Of a DNA stretch of 52,694 bases, positions 17,561 to 25,144 are shown in pieces. The notes below the pieces were generated by a model. The model made no database searches, was not told the DNA's origin, and was given only the letters and a program-made list of their open reading frames with translations. How positions within the stretch are numbered: the first letter of the stretch is position 1; each line of letters begins with the position of its first letter. The position numbers and the translations under genes were made by a program. Origin of the DNA: Bacillota bacterium (GTDB lineage: Bacteria > Bacillota > Clostridia > Tissierellales > MES13); the NCBI GenBank assembly GCA_009711785.1, contig VENA01000015.1:1-52694 (forward strand), given 5' to 3'.

Positions 17561-19453
17561 TTATATACCTAATTCATTTCTTTTTTCTTCTATTTTATCT
17601 ATCATTTGTTTTGCAGCTTTAATAGGGTCTTCTTCTATAAAGAATTTAGCTCCTACCATATCTTCCATTTTATTAGTTAATATATCAACAACTTCAGGTC
17701 CTCCTGTTACTGGCGGTGTTACTCCTAACCAAGTGTTTATACCAGAAGATACAACATAAGTACCAATAGATATTGCCTTTTCTGACATCCACTCTGGAGC
17801 TGAACCTGTAACTGGCAATTTATTCATATCAACACCTGTGTATTCTGAAACTTCCTTTACAAGGGTTAATATACGACTTATATCAACACAAGATCCCATA
17901 TGAATTACTGGTGGTATATCTACTAACTCACAAACCGTTTTAAGTCCAAGCCCTGCAAGTTCTTTAGCATCCTTACTCATAAGACCTGCTTTAGCAGCTG
18001 CTTGTGCGGCACATCCTGTAGTAACAACGATTACATCATTAGCTATAAGTTCTTTCATTAATTCTATATGTCCATAATCATGCTTCACTTTTGGATTGTT
18101 ACATCCTACAACTCCTACTGCACCTCTTAAAACACCTGATAATATACAATCACCTAATGGCTTAAACTTACTTTTACTTTCTATATATGAATTTGATACT
18201 CTAGTTAATTGATCTCCTATTGATTCAACAGAATAACCAACTGTTGCGTGGGATTTACCCTTAGGTATAAAAATCTTTTCATTGTCTCTATTTTTAAAGT
18301 TTTCTATAGCTTCTCTCACTATAGTCTTAGCTGATTCATAAGCCTTTTCTTCATCAAATTCCATATGATCTGCACCTGTTATTCTAGCTTTAGGTGAAGT
18401 TGTTATAAACTTAGTATGATAACAATCAGATAATGAAGATAATGATGGCATAATACACTGAACATCAACAATAACTGCTTCAACTGCTCCTGTTAATACT
18501 GCTAGTTCTTGCTGATGGAAGTTACCAGCTATCTTAATTCCATGACGCATTGTTACTTCATTTGCTGTACAACACATTCCAGCTAAGTTTATTCCATCTG
18601 CCCCTACCTCTTCAGCTAGCTTTTTTAATTCAGGATCTTCACTAGCTAAAACTATCATTTCAGATAAAGTAGGTTCATGTCCATGTAAAACTATATTAAC
18701 CTTACCTTCTTCTAATACTCCTAAGTTAGCTTCTGTTTCCCTCGGTATAGGAGTTCCGAATAAAACATCACTTAATTCGGTACCTATCATAGATCCTCCC
18801 CAACCATCGGAAAGAGAAGTTCTCATTGACATATTAATTAAACTTTCAGCATCCGCTGTACATCCCATATGTGTTGAATGCATTATTGTTGCGATTTCTC
18901 TATCTATAGCTCTAGGTTTTATATCATTTTCTTCCCATGTTTTATTTCTCTCTTCAGGTGCCCTATCTAAAAACTTTAGTTTTCCAAATGGTTTTCCAAA
19001 CTCATTTAAAGAAATTTCTGCTACTTCATGGGCTATATCGTAAATATCTCTATCTTCTGTTTTTACATCCCATTCTTTAGCGATTCTTATTAACTTTTCT
19101 TCATCCCTTACTTTATAATTTCCATCTTTACTTGCCATATAAAGTGTATGGGCAATATCTCTACCATGATCAGAGTGAGCCGCTGCTCCGCCGGCTACCA
19201 TTCTTGCGAAGTTTCTTGCTACTATAACATCAGCTGTTGCTCCACAAATTCCCTTTTGTGCCCCTCTTCCTGCAACTGGACTTATTCTACAAGGTCCCAT
19301 TGCACAAATCTTACAGCATACTCCCTTTTCTCCAAAGCCACAAGGCTTTTTCATTAATTTTTGCCTATCCCAGGTTGTCTCTACTTCTTCATCTTTAGCT
19401 TTCTTAAAAAGTTCCTGTGTGTCAATGTCAATAGTAATATCTTTTTCATTCAT
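17561..19453 (-). CDS. cooS: Anaerobic carbon-monoxide dehydrogenase catalytic subunit
   Basis: This 630-residue Ni-Fe CODH carries N-terminal B/D-cluster ligands C38, C46, C47, C50, C55 and C70. The C-cluster region includes HGHEPTLSEMI, MCCTANEV, VGCNNPKVKHD, TTGCAAQAAAK and HMGSCVDISR. It reduces CO2 to CO for acetyl-CoA synthase, or oxidises CO. I start at the ATG that follows GGGAGGG by 6 nt; a TTG five codons upstream overlaps that ribosome site. It is the first gene of the Wood-Ljungdahl operon and has its own promoter at 19580-19608. Confidence 0.97.
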   Translation of the reverse strand: MNEKDITIDIDTQELFKKAKDEEVETTWDRQKLMKKPCGFGEKGVCCKICAMGPCRISPVAGRGAQKGICGATADVIVARNFARMVAGGAAAHSDHGRDIAHTLYMASKDGNYKVRDEEKLIRIAKEWDVKTEDRDIYDIAHEVAEISLNEFGKPFGKLKFLDRAPEERNKTWEENDIKPRAIDREIATIMHSTHMGCTADAESLINMSMRTSLSDGWGGSMIGTELSDVLFGTPIPRETEANLGVLEEGKVNIVLHGHEPTLSEMIVLASEDPELKKLAEEVGADGINLAGMCCTANEVTMRHGIKIAGNFHQQELAVLTGAVEAVIVDVQCIMPSLSSLSDCYHTKFITTSPKARITGADHMEFDEEKAYESAKTIVREAIENFKNRDNEKIFIPKGKSHATVGYSVESIGDQLTRVSNSYIESKSKFKPLGDCILSGVLRGAVGVVGCNNPKVKHDYGHIELMKELIANDVIVVTTGCAAQAAAKAGLMSKDAKELAGLGLKTVCELVDIPPVIHMGSCVDISRILTLVKEVSEYTGVDMNKLPVTGSAPEWMSEKAISIGTYVVSSGINTWLGVTPPVTGGPEVVDILTNKMEDMVGAKFFIEEDPIKAAKQMIDKIEEKRNELGI

Positions 19454-19810
19454 TTTTGTCCCTCCCAAAGGTTTATTTAAATTTTAACGTTATTTTTTTA
19501 ACAATGAGTCTTTATAAAAATAACACCATCTATAGGTGATATTATATTCAAGCAAAATTCTATACTCTCCATCACCTATATAGTACCATAATTTTTTTCA
19601 TTATTCAACATATTTTGCTATGATTATCATTAGCTAGTATAGTATTTATATGCTTAATTTATTAGATTCTCTTATATTAATTGTTATTATATTTGATCTA
19701 GTTATATTCGTATGATTTTAAAAAGTTTAATTTTATTAGTCTAGGGAATAGTTTGTTATTTTTTATACATTATATTTACATTATACACCTCTTAACTAAT
19801 ATATGCAATA
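19454..19810 (-). promoter_or_regulatory. Promoter and long leader of the Wood-Ljungdahl operon; otherwise non-coding
   Basis: TTGAAT (19603-19608) and TACTAT (19580-19585) are 17 bp apart, placing the start near 19573, about 120 nt before cooS. A 10-bp perfect inverted repeat (TATAGGTGAT at 19531-19540, ATCACCTATA at 19571-19580) brackets the first 40 nt of the transcript, one arm touching the -10. The downstream arm can instead pair as CACC/GGTG with a following UUAUUUUUAU, so alternate hairpins are possible. From about 19610 to 19810 I see only AT-rich sequence without a convincing gene. Confidence 0.6.
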
Positions 19811-19858
19811 AAACCCCCAATAAAATTTAACTTTTTTTGTTAAATTTATTGGGGGTTT
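19811..19858 (-). terminator. Terminator of the cooT operon
   Basis: AAACCCCCAATAAA is matched by TTTATTGGGGGTTT, and the stem continues through TTTAAC/GTTAAA with one unpaired base; the loop is seven T/A bases. It follows the last gene of the cooT operon by 4 nt on the minus strand and ends in TTTTATT. It separates that operon from the cooS promoter. Confidence 0.9.
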
Positions 19859-19862
19859 ATCT

Positions 19863-20072
19863 CTACATATTCTTTTTTGCTTCCATTAGCATTTCATTTG
19901 CCTTATCTATATATTCACTTGCTTTTTTTATATACTCACTTACTTCTTCTTTTCCTAATTCACTAGACTTTTCTACCCATTCATCAAACTTTTCTTGATG
20001 AGATTTATTATGATTTACCCAATGTACTAACAAAACTTTTAAGGTTTCTAAATCCTTTTTATTAGAGTCCAT
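19863..20072 (-). CDS. Small helical protein with HWxxHNxxH motif
   Basis: This 69-residue, highly charged, probably all-alpha protein has three histidines on one helical face (H17, H21 and H25 in VHWVNHNKSHQ). A Lys/Glu-rich helical hairpin follows. I do not recognise a named enzyme family. Similar short HW..HN..H segments occur, as I recall, beside nickel- and CODH-related genes, which would fit metal binding. It is the last gene of a three-gene operon with the nickel-binding CooT protein, 11 nt after the DUF3842 gene. Nickel storage or delivery is inference from the His spacing and context. Confidence 0.7.
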   Translation of the reverse strand: MDSNKKDLETLKVLLVHWVNHNKSHQEKFDEWVEKSSELGKEEVSEYIKKASEYIDKANEMLMEAKKNM

Positions 20073-20082
20073 TTAAACCCTC

Positions 20083-20496
20083 CTATAAATTAAATTCTTC
20101 TTTTATTAAATCTACAGCATCTTTTATTAGTAATACCATAGGCTTTTGTTCAAGTCCAACTAGTTTAAAATTTTCTGGCATTATTGGAATAAGTATTTTT
20201 AATGCTTCTGAATCTGTTATTGCTGCAGCAATATCCTTTGTTATTTCTCCCATCATGGAATTTGGTATAGCAACTGAAGCCGGTGCTATAATAACATTTG
20301 CTTTTTTAGCTGATACAATTATAGCATTTTCTCCTGTTGCCCCTTTATTAGCTTTGCTTTTTAACATATTTGATGTAGCTTGTGCATTTGTTCCTAAAGC
20401 ATATATCTCAAAGTATGAAGGAAGTTCGTCTCTAAGTCTTTCAACTATTTGAGATCCTATTCCTCCTCCCATTCCATCAATGACTGATATTATCAT
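20083..20496 (-). CDS. DUF3842 family protein
   Basis: This 137-residue protein begins with a Rossmann-like nucleotide loop (ISVIDGMGGGIGSQIVERL). It continues with alternating strands and helices including YALGTNAQATSNMLKSKAN and IIAPASVAIPNSMMGEIT, which I recognise as DUF3842. The function is not known. The position between cooT and the His-motif protein, immediately upstream of the CODH operon, suggests a part in nickel or CODH maturation; nothing in the sequence proves it. Confidence 0.75.
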   Translation of the reverse strand: MIISVIDGMGGGIGSQIVERLRDELPSYFEIYALGTNAQATSNMLKSKANKGATGENAIIVSAKKANVIIAPASVAIPNSMMGEITKDIAAAITDSEALKILIPIMPENFKLVGLEQKPMVLLIKDAVDLIKEEFNL

Positions 20497-20513
20497 AATT
20501 ATCCTCCAACTTA

Positions 20514-20705
20514 TTATTGTTTACCCTTAATTAATATTTTATGTTCTATAAGTTTTATTTCTTCTACTTCACCATCTACAATTTTCTGATCTCCTAATAG
20601 TCCTGTTAAATATACTTTTCCATTCTCAGGTTTCATATGAACAACATTATCCATTATCTTTTTTTCTCCTTCTTTAGTTAAAAGATAAGCATTAGATTCG
20701 CACAT
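20514..20705 (-). CDS. cooT: CooT family nickel-binding protein
   Basis: The 63-residue protein matches the small CooT family from its start MCESNAYLL through the mid-segment KVYLTGLLGDQKIVDGEVEEIKLIEHKILI. In the studied CooT proteins the second-residue cysteine binds nickel in a dimer; it is present here as Cys2. CooT accompanies CODH maturation genes. It heads a three-gene operon just upstream of cooS and is preceded by a consensus promoter and an unusual leader (20706-20844). The ribosome site GGAGGG overlaps the stop of a 20-codon leader frame. Confidence 0.88.
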   Translation of the reverse strand: MCESNAYLLTKEGEKKIMDNVVHMKPENGKVYLTGLLGDQKIVDGEVEEIKLIEHKILIKGKQ

Positions 20706-20844
20706 TTTTTTCCCTCCTAGTTTTTATTTACAAAAAAGATTCCCAAAAACCCATTCATTGGGCCTTTAGAAATCTTCATGATTTCAAATTTATATTTATA
20801 TTTGTATTTGTTAAAATTATATCATCATATTTTTTAACTGTCAA
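20706..20844 (-). promoter_or_regulatory. Consensus promoter and structured leader of the cooT operon
   Basis: TTGACA (20839-20844) and TATAAT (20816-20821) are exactly 17 bp apart; the start should be near 20809. The leader folds as GAAAUC-AUGAA-GAUUUC and CCCA-AUGAA-UGGG. An alternative stem, AAGAUU with AAUCUU, is followed by U residues and would act as a terminator that excludes the first hairpin. Layout, loops and spacing match the leader of the ECF-transporter gene at 1098-1241. Confidence 0.65.
20717..20779 (-). CDS. Candidate 20-codon leader ORF before cooT
   Basis: ATG at 20777-20779 opens 20 codons ending in a TAG that overlaps the cooT ribosome site (TAGGAGGG). The peptide starts MKISKG and contains GFLGIFFV. 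It has the same length and start position relative to the promoter as the frame at 1116-1178, with shared residues M-K, I-S, G-(Y/F)-L-G-(V/I)-x-F-V. No ribosome site precedes it. Translation, if any, is unproven. Confidence 0.3.
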   Translation of the reverse strand: MKISKGPMNGFLGIFFVNKN

Positions 20845-20869
20845 TAAAACTTATTTTCATCTGTGTTTG

Positions 20870-20898
20870 TTTACAAAATATTACTTTAATTATATCAT
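20870..20898 (+). promoter_or_regulatory. Divergent promoter for the Fe-S protein gene
   Basis: TTTACA (20870-20875) and TATCAT (20893-20898) are 17 bp apart and point rightwards to the gene at 20943, back-to-back with the cooT promoter. The two promoters share a short region of about 80 bp. Confidence 0.5.
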
Positions 20899-20942
20899 AA
20901 TTAGTATAGTAATTTTATTAATCATTGAAAGGAGTTAAAAAT

Positions 20943-21473
20943 TTGTATTTAGAAGATATTTTCATAACTTATATGCAATCATGTATAGCAGATAATAATA
21001 AGATAAGGTTTAAAGCTGACTTAACAAATGACATAGCTGAAATTTTCCCTTATCTAAATGGGAAACTTAAAGATGCTATATTCAATAAAAAAATACCCGC
21101 TATCACTATAAGAAAGGAATTTAGAATAATCACCCTTTATAACAACCACATGGCTGTTCAAAAGGCGTTAAATGAGACTGATGCTCATGAGATTATAGAT
21201 TATATAAAAGACTTAATAAATAAAACGTATAATGAAAAAGAAAATATTGAACCACTTTATAAGATGCGATCAAAACCTACTGCTATAGAAATCTATAATT
21301 ACCTTCCTAAAACTAATTGTAAAAAATGTGGGGAAGCTACATGTCTAGCCTTTGCCACTAAATTACTTATAGGTCAACAAGATATTAAGAAATGTAAACC
21401 TTTATATAGTGATAAATACAAAGATAATTTAAATGTTATTGAAAAACATTTAGAAATGATGGGATTTAAATAA
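20943..21473 (+). CDS. Stand-alone AcsC-type [4Fe-4S] domain protein
   Basis: The 176-residue protein has a C-terminal Fe-S domain with C126-x2-C129-x4-C134-x16-C151, exactly the spacing of the AcsC cluster ligands (17, 20, 25, 42), in the same sequence context (LPKTNCKKCGEATCLAFA). The first 110 residues form an unassigned alpha/beta domain with no corrinoid site. I chose the TTG at 20943, which follows GGAG by about 8 nt; an earlier TTG at 20925 is upstream of that site. It is divergent from cooT and next to the CODH region, so an electron carrier for corrinoid or CODH maturation is possible. Confidence 0.8.
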   Translation: MYLEDIFITYMQSCIADNNKIRFKADLTNDIAEIFPYLNGKLKDAIFNKKIPAITIRKEFRIITLYNNHMAVQKALNETDAHEIIDYIKDLINKTYNEKENIEPLYKMRSKPTAIEIYNYLPKTNCKKCGEATCLAFATKLLIGQQDIKKCKPLYSDKYKDNLNVIEKHLEMMGFK

Positions 21474-21493
21474 AGCGGTGTAATCACCGCTTT
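21472..21493. terminator. Bidirectional terminator overlapping both stop codons
   Basis: AAAGCGGTG and CACCGCTTT flank the 4-base loop TAAT. The arms include the stop codons of the two convergent genes, so one compact hairpin serves both. Confidence 0.9.
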
Positions 21494-21875
21494 ATTTCTT
21501 TTTATATGGTATTGTAATTATATCTTTTTGTATAACTTGGTCCCAGAATCTTAGATGAGAATAATTACCAAATAAGTTTAACTCCCCATCTTTCAATTTA
21601 CCTTTAACTGTTTCTAATTTAACTATAGCTAGTTCATCTTTTATTGACGGTATAACTTTAAAAACATTCATTAAATCTGTAAATTCTTTAGTTTCCTCTG
21701 TAATGTTTAATTCTTCTTTTATTTTTTTATTGCAAATAGAACACTTTGCTTCATAACCTAACTTAACTAATTCTTCAGTATTTTCTTTTACTTCCATTTC
21801 CTTAATAGGTACTTGATTTGTACATGAACATCTAGCAAATAACATCATTGGATATTCAAATTCTAATTTTTCCAT
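21492..21875 (-). CDS. Hypothetical protein with Cys-x-Cys / Cys-x2-Cys pairs
   Basis: This 127-residue protein has a zinc-ribbon-like N-terminal half: FARCSCTNQ near residue 16 and AKCSICNKK near residue 54. A mixed alpha/beta C-terminal part follows, ending FWDQVIQKDIITIPYKKK. I do not recognise a family. The four cysteines probably bind a metal. It stands alone, convergent with the Fe-S protein gene and separated from the ABC exporter genes. An 18-bp palindrome over its promoter region (21906-21923) suggests specific regulation. Confidence 0.65.
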   Translation of the reverse strand: MEKLEFEYPMMLFARCSCTNQVPIKEMEVKENTEELVKLGYEAKCSICNKKIKEELNITEETKEFTDLMNVFKVIPSIKDELAIVKLETVKGKLKDGELNLFGNYSHLRFWDQVIQKDIITIPYKKK

Positions 21876-21905
21876 GCTATACCCCCTAGTTTTTAGTGAA
21901 ATACT

Positions 21906-21923
21906 ATGTTATAAATATAACAT
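21906..21923. promoter_or_regulatory. 18-bp perfect palindrome upstream of the 21492-21875 gene
   Basis: ATGTTATA-AA-TATAACAT reads the same on both strands apart from the central pair. It overlaps candidate -10 sequences for the gene starting at 21875, as a repressor operator would. Confidence 0.4.
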
Positions 21924-21970
21924 TTTTTCAGACAATTTGCAATAATATGTCTTTAGGGAATATATTTTCA

Positions 21971-23149
21971 TTAGTTTCTAAATATTACTGATTCTTTATT
22001 AAACATCCTTACAGTGATAAATATTGATATACTAACATAAAGTATCGTCCAAAGTAGTACAATAAATATATGTAATGGATTTATTACTGAAACTAAAACT
22101 TCTTTTATAATTGATATTATATTTATTATTGGGATATTAAAATAAACTTCTGGTATAGCCCTACCATCTAAATACATAGTTAGATAAGCAGGAATAAGTA
22201 ATATTATTGTTAGAGGAGTTAGATAAGTTTGAGCTTCTTTAAAATTTCTAGCATAAAAACTAATAGCAAGTTCTATCCCACTGAAGGTTAAAGACAATCC
22301 TACACAAAATATAGCTATAATTCCTATACTAGATGGGGGTAAGCTAACTCCACTGCCTAGAAAATCAGGATTAAGTTTAGATGCTATTAAAAATCCTAAT
22401 AATGATGCTAAAGTTCCCATAATTCCCGCAATTACTATGGTAAAATATTTACCTAATAAAATAGAAACCCTACTAGCTTTTGTAGTTAAAAGCGCCTCTA
22501 AAGTCTTTCTTTCTTTTTCTCCAGCTCCAAGATCAGTAGCTGCTGGTATTCCACCAATAGCTGACCATATAGTTAAAAGCATAGGTAACATCATAGAAAA
22601 CATCATTAAAGCAAATCCATTATCTTTAATAGTAACTGATTTAGTATTAATGTTAACTACATTTAGAATGTTAGGTTTTATATTCAAAGCTTTTAATCTC
22701 TCCTCTAATATCTTATTAGAGTATTCATCAATTATTCTTTCTAGCCTTGGTTTAGCCATCGCCGACTTTTGACTTGACTCATCATAGATAATATCAAGAT
22801 TTACTGTTTTGTTTTCATTTATCGTTTCATCAAAATTTGTATCTATTTTTATAATTGCTTTTATTTTTAAATCCTTTAATGCCTTTTCTGGATTAGTATA
22901 AGATTTGATTTCTATGTTTTTATGTTTTTTTAAATAAGTAAATATGCTAGTATTTTCATTCCCAATAATAGCTACTTCTATTGGTCTTTTTTCTTCTTCT
23001 AACATATCAGAAGCTCCACTTCCTAGAGCTAATACTAATATAGGAAAAATCAAAATAGGAATTATAATACTAGAAAAAATGGTTTTCTTATCTCTGAATG
23101 TATCCTTTAATTCCTTTCTAAGTACTATTAACATATATCTAATGTTCAT
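21971..23149 (-). CDS. natB: ABC-2 type exporter permease (NatB-like)
   Basis: The 392-residue permease has an N-terminal membrane anchor (IFSSIIIPILIFPILVLAL), a large external domain (about residues 50-170), then five C-terminal membrane segments beginning ALMMFSMMLPMLLTIWSAI. The motif GAGEKERKTLEALLTTK after the second segment is typical of NatB/YhaP sodium-type exporters. I start at the ATG at 23149; the GTG three codons earlier lies within the ribosome site AGGTGAT. It overlaps the ATPase gene by 11 nt. The true substrate (Na+, antibiotic or other) is unknown. Confidence 0.85.
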   Translation of the reverse strand: MNIRYMLIVLRKELKDTFRDKKTIFSSIIIPILIFPILVLALGSGASDMLEEEKRPIEVAIIGNENTSIFTYLKKHKNIEIKSYTNPEKALKDLKIKAIIKIDTNFDETINENKTVNLDIIYDESSQKSAMAKPRLERIIDEYSNKILEERLKALNIKPNILNVVNINTKSVTIKDNGFALMMFSMMLPMLLTIWSAIGGIPAATDLGAGEKERKTLEALLTTKASRVSILLGKYFTIVIAGIMGTLASLLGFLIASKLNPDFLGSGVSLPPSSIGIIAIFCVGLSLTFSGIELAISFYARNFKEAQTYLTPLTIILLIPAYLTMYLDGRAIPEVYFNIPIINIISIIKEVLVSVINPLHIFIVLLWTILYVSISIFITVRMFNKESVIFRN

Positions 23150-23873
23150 TTTTATCACCTATTATTTCTATGAAAATCTCTTCTAAATCCAAATCATTAT
23201 ATTTATTTCTTAAATCAGAAAGACTGGTTACTTCAGCCATCTTACCCTTATGGATTATTCCCACTGTATCGCAAAGTTTATCTACTTCCTTCATAGAGTG
23301 ACTAGAGAAAACAATGGTTTTTCCACTTTTTCTTAATTTTTCTATAAACTTATGTACCATTCTTACAGATGTTACATCTAAACCTGAAGTTGGTTCATCA
23401 AAAAACATTATTTTAGGATCATGTACAATACTCCTTGCTATTGCTACCTTTTGCTTCATTCCCTTTGAAAATTTACCTACTTTTCTATTTATATATTCAT
23501 TCATATCCAAATCTTTTAATAAATTATTAATACTATATTTAATTTCTCTTTTATCCATTCCATTTAAAAGACCAAAATACTCTATATTCTCATAAGCTGT
23601 AAGTCTATCATATAAGCCTGTTGTTCCACCAAATAAAATACCAATTTTACTTCTAACTTTTTCTGGCTCATCTAAAAGATTGGATCCATCTATTAAAACT
23701 TTACCACTTGTTGGTTTTAGCATAGTAGCTAACATTCTCAAAGTTGTAGTCTTACCTGCTCCATTTTCACCTAATAAACCAAATACTTCTCCCCTGTTAA
23801 CTTTAAAGGATATATTATCCACTGCTTTTACCTCTTTGAAATTTTTAGTTAAATTAAATAACTCTATCAACAT
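23139..23873 (-). CDS. natA: ABC transporter ATP-binding protein (NatA-like)
   Basis: The 244-residue ATPase has Walker A GENGAGKTT near residue 35, the signature FSKGMKQKVAIARS near residue 138, Walker B IMFFDEPTSGLD and the H-loop FSSHSMKEVD. The short C-terminal tail is typical of NatA-type drug/ion exporters. It pairs with the overlapping permease at 21971-23149 and lies 12 nt after ispF, so it is probably cotranscribed with the isoprenoid genes. Confidence 0.88.
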   Translation of the reverse strand: MLIELFNLTKNFKEVKAVDNISFKVNRGEVFGLLGENGAGKTTTLRMLATMLKPTSGKVLIDGSNLLDEPEKVRSKIGILFGGTTGLYDRLTAYENIEYFGLLNGMDKREIKYSINNLLKDLDMNEYINRKVGKFSKGMKQKVAIARSIVHDPKIMFFDEPTSGLDVTSVRMVHKFIEKLRKSGKTIVFSSHSMKEVDKLCDTVGIIHKGKMAEVTSLSDLRNKYNDLDLEEIFIEIIGDKNEH

Positions 23874-23885
23874 ATCACCACTTTT

Positions 23886-24359
23886 CTATTTTTTTACTAA
23901 AATACAAACTGCCTGTGAAGATATCCCTTTTTCTTCCCCTTCAAAACCTAACTTTTCAGTTGTAGTTGCCTTAATATTAATTTTATCCTTTGTAACCTTT
24001 AAAATAGATGCTATATTTTCTCTCATCTCATCTATATAAGGAGCTAATTTCGGTTTTTGTGCGACTATAACACAATCCATATTCCCTATAGTATATTCAT
24101 TTTTTATCATCATTTCATAAACTTTATTTAGTAATTTCATGCTTGATATGTCTTTAAATTTATTATCTGTATCTGGAAAGTGTTTCCCTATATCTCCAAA
24201 TCCCATAGCCCCTATAATACTATCCATTATTGCATGTATTAATACATCTGCATCTGAATGCCCTAATAATCCCTTATCATGTTTAATAGTAACTCCACCT
24301 AAAATTAATTTTCTTTTTTCAATAAGTTTATGTACATCATACCCTATGCCAATCTTCAA
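23886..24359 (-). CDS. ispF: 2-C-methyl-D-erythritol 2,4-cyclodiphosphate synthase
   Basis: This 157-residue trimeric enzyme of the non-mevalonate pathway has the metal-binding GYDVHKL at residues 6-12, the [15 protein letters not shown] motif near residue 34 and the C-terminal [17 protein letters not shown] segment. It cyclises the IspE product. It follows ispD by 12 nt, the common Firmicutes pairing. Confidence 0.97.
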   Translation of the reverse strand: MKIGIGYDVHKLIEKRKLILGGVTIKHDKGLLGHSDADVLIHAIMDSIIGAMGFGDIGKHFPDTDNKFKDISSMKLLNKVYEMMIKNEYTIGNMDCVIVAQKPKLAPYIDEMRENIASILKVTKDKINIKATTTEKLGFEGEEKGISSQAVCILVKK

Positions 24360-24371
24360 AGTAAAACCTCC

Positions 24372-25064
24372 TTATTTTTTTAGTATAGCCTTAGCAAATT
24401 CCATATCCTCTGGTGTAGTTAATTTAATATTATTATAATCTCCTAAAACTATTTTAACTTCATATCCTAACCTTTCTAAAAGCATACTATCATCAGTTAT
24501 ATTTTCTTTGTTTATATCACTATTATATGCTTTTAAAATTAAATCATATTCAAAACATTGGGGAGTTTGTACTGCCCATAATTTACTACGATCTGGAGTA
24601 TTTATAATTGATTTATCTTCATTGACTTCTTTTATTGTATCCTTTACTGGAACACCTAAAATACAAGCCTTAAATTCATTTACACTAACTATACATTTCT
24701 CAATATTTTTGCCTGTTATAAATGGTCTAGCCCCATCATGTATTAGAAGGATATCTGTATTTTTATCTACACTTTTTAATCCATTATATACAGAATCAAA
24801 TCTTTCTTTACCTCCTTTTATTACTTTTGAAACCTTGTTAAAATTATACTTCTTAACTATATTTTCTTTACAGTATTTAATTTCATTTTCCCTAGTAACA
24901 ATTATTATTTCATCAATAAGTTTACATTTATTAAATTTATCTATTGTATGGGCTAATACCGGTTTTCCTTGTAAAAGTAGATATTGTTTATTCTTTTTAC
25001 TTTTCATTCTTTTACCCATACCTGCTGCTGGTATTACTACTGAAACTCTTTTATCTTTATACAT
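24372..25064 (-). CDS. ispD: 2-C-methyl-D-erythritol 4-phosphate cytidylyltransferase
   Basis: The 230-residue nucleotidyltransferase has the CTP-binding N-terminus VIPAAGMGKRMKSKKNKQYL, the IHDGARPFI motif near residue 105 and TPQCFEYDLI near residue 167. It makes CDP-ME in isoprenoid precursor synthesis. It begins the ispD-ispF-natA-natB group and lies after a terminator that ends the yacL gene. Confidence 0.97.
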   Translation of the reverse strand: MYKDKRVSVVIPAAGMGKRMKSKKNKQYLLLQGKPVLAHTIDKFNKCKLIDEIIIVTRENEIKYCKENIVKKYNFNKVSKVIKGGKERFDSVYNGLKSVDKNTDILLIHDGARPFITGKNIEKCIVSVNEFKACILGVPVKDTIKEVNEDKSIINTPDRSKLWAVQTPQCFEYDLILKAYNSDINKENITDDSMLLERLGYEVKIVLGDYNNIKLTTPEDMEFAKAILKK

Positions 25065-25112
25065 TTAATCCCACCTTAATCTAATAATTAATTATACTTA
25101 TTATTATACATA

Positions 25113-25142
25113 AAAAAAACCGACTAGAATAGCCGGTTTTTT
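25113..25142 (-). terminator. Terminator after yacL
   Basis: AAAACCG-G-CTA and TAG-T-CGGTTTT flank a 3-nt loop, with a long T run in the minus direction. It begins next to the yacL stop codon. Confidence 0.9.
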
Positions 25143-25144
25143 AT

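Noticed and set aside
19498..19572. 24-codon frame in the cooS leader, containing IISPIDGVIFIK
   Set aside because: Its ATG would be at about +1 of the predicted transcript, with no ribosome site. Resemblance to the two 20-codon leader frames is limited and may come from the GGTGTxxTTTTT pattern of the hairpin. I keep the hairpin but not the peptide.
24508..25068. 186-codon plus-strand open frame
   Set aside because: Antisense to ispD with no recognisable domain or start signal.
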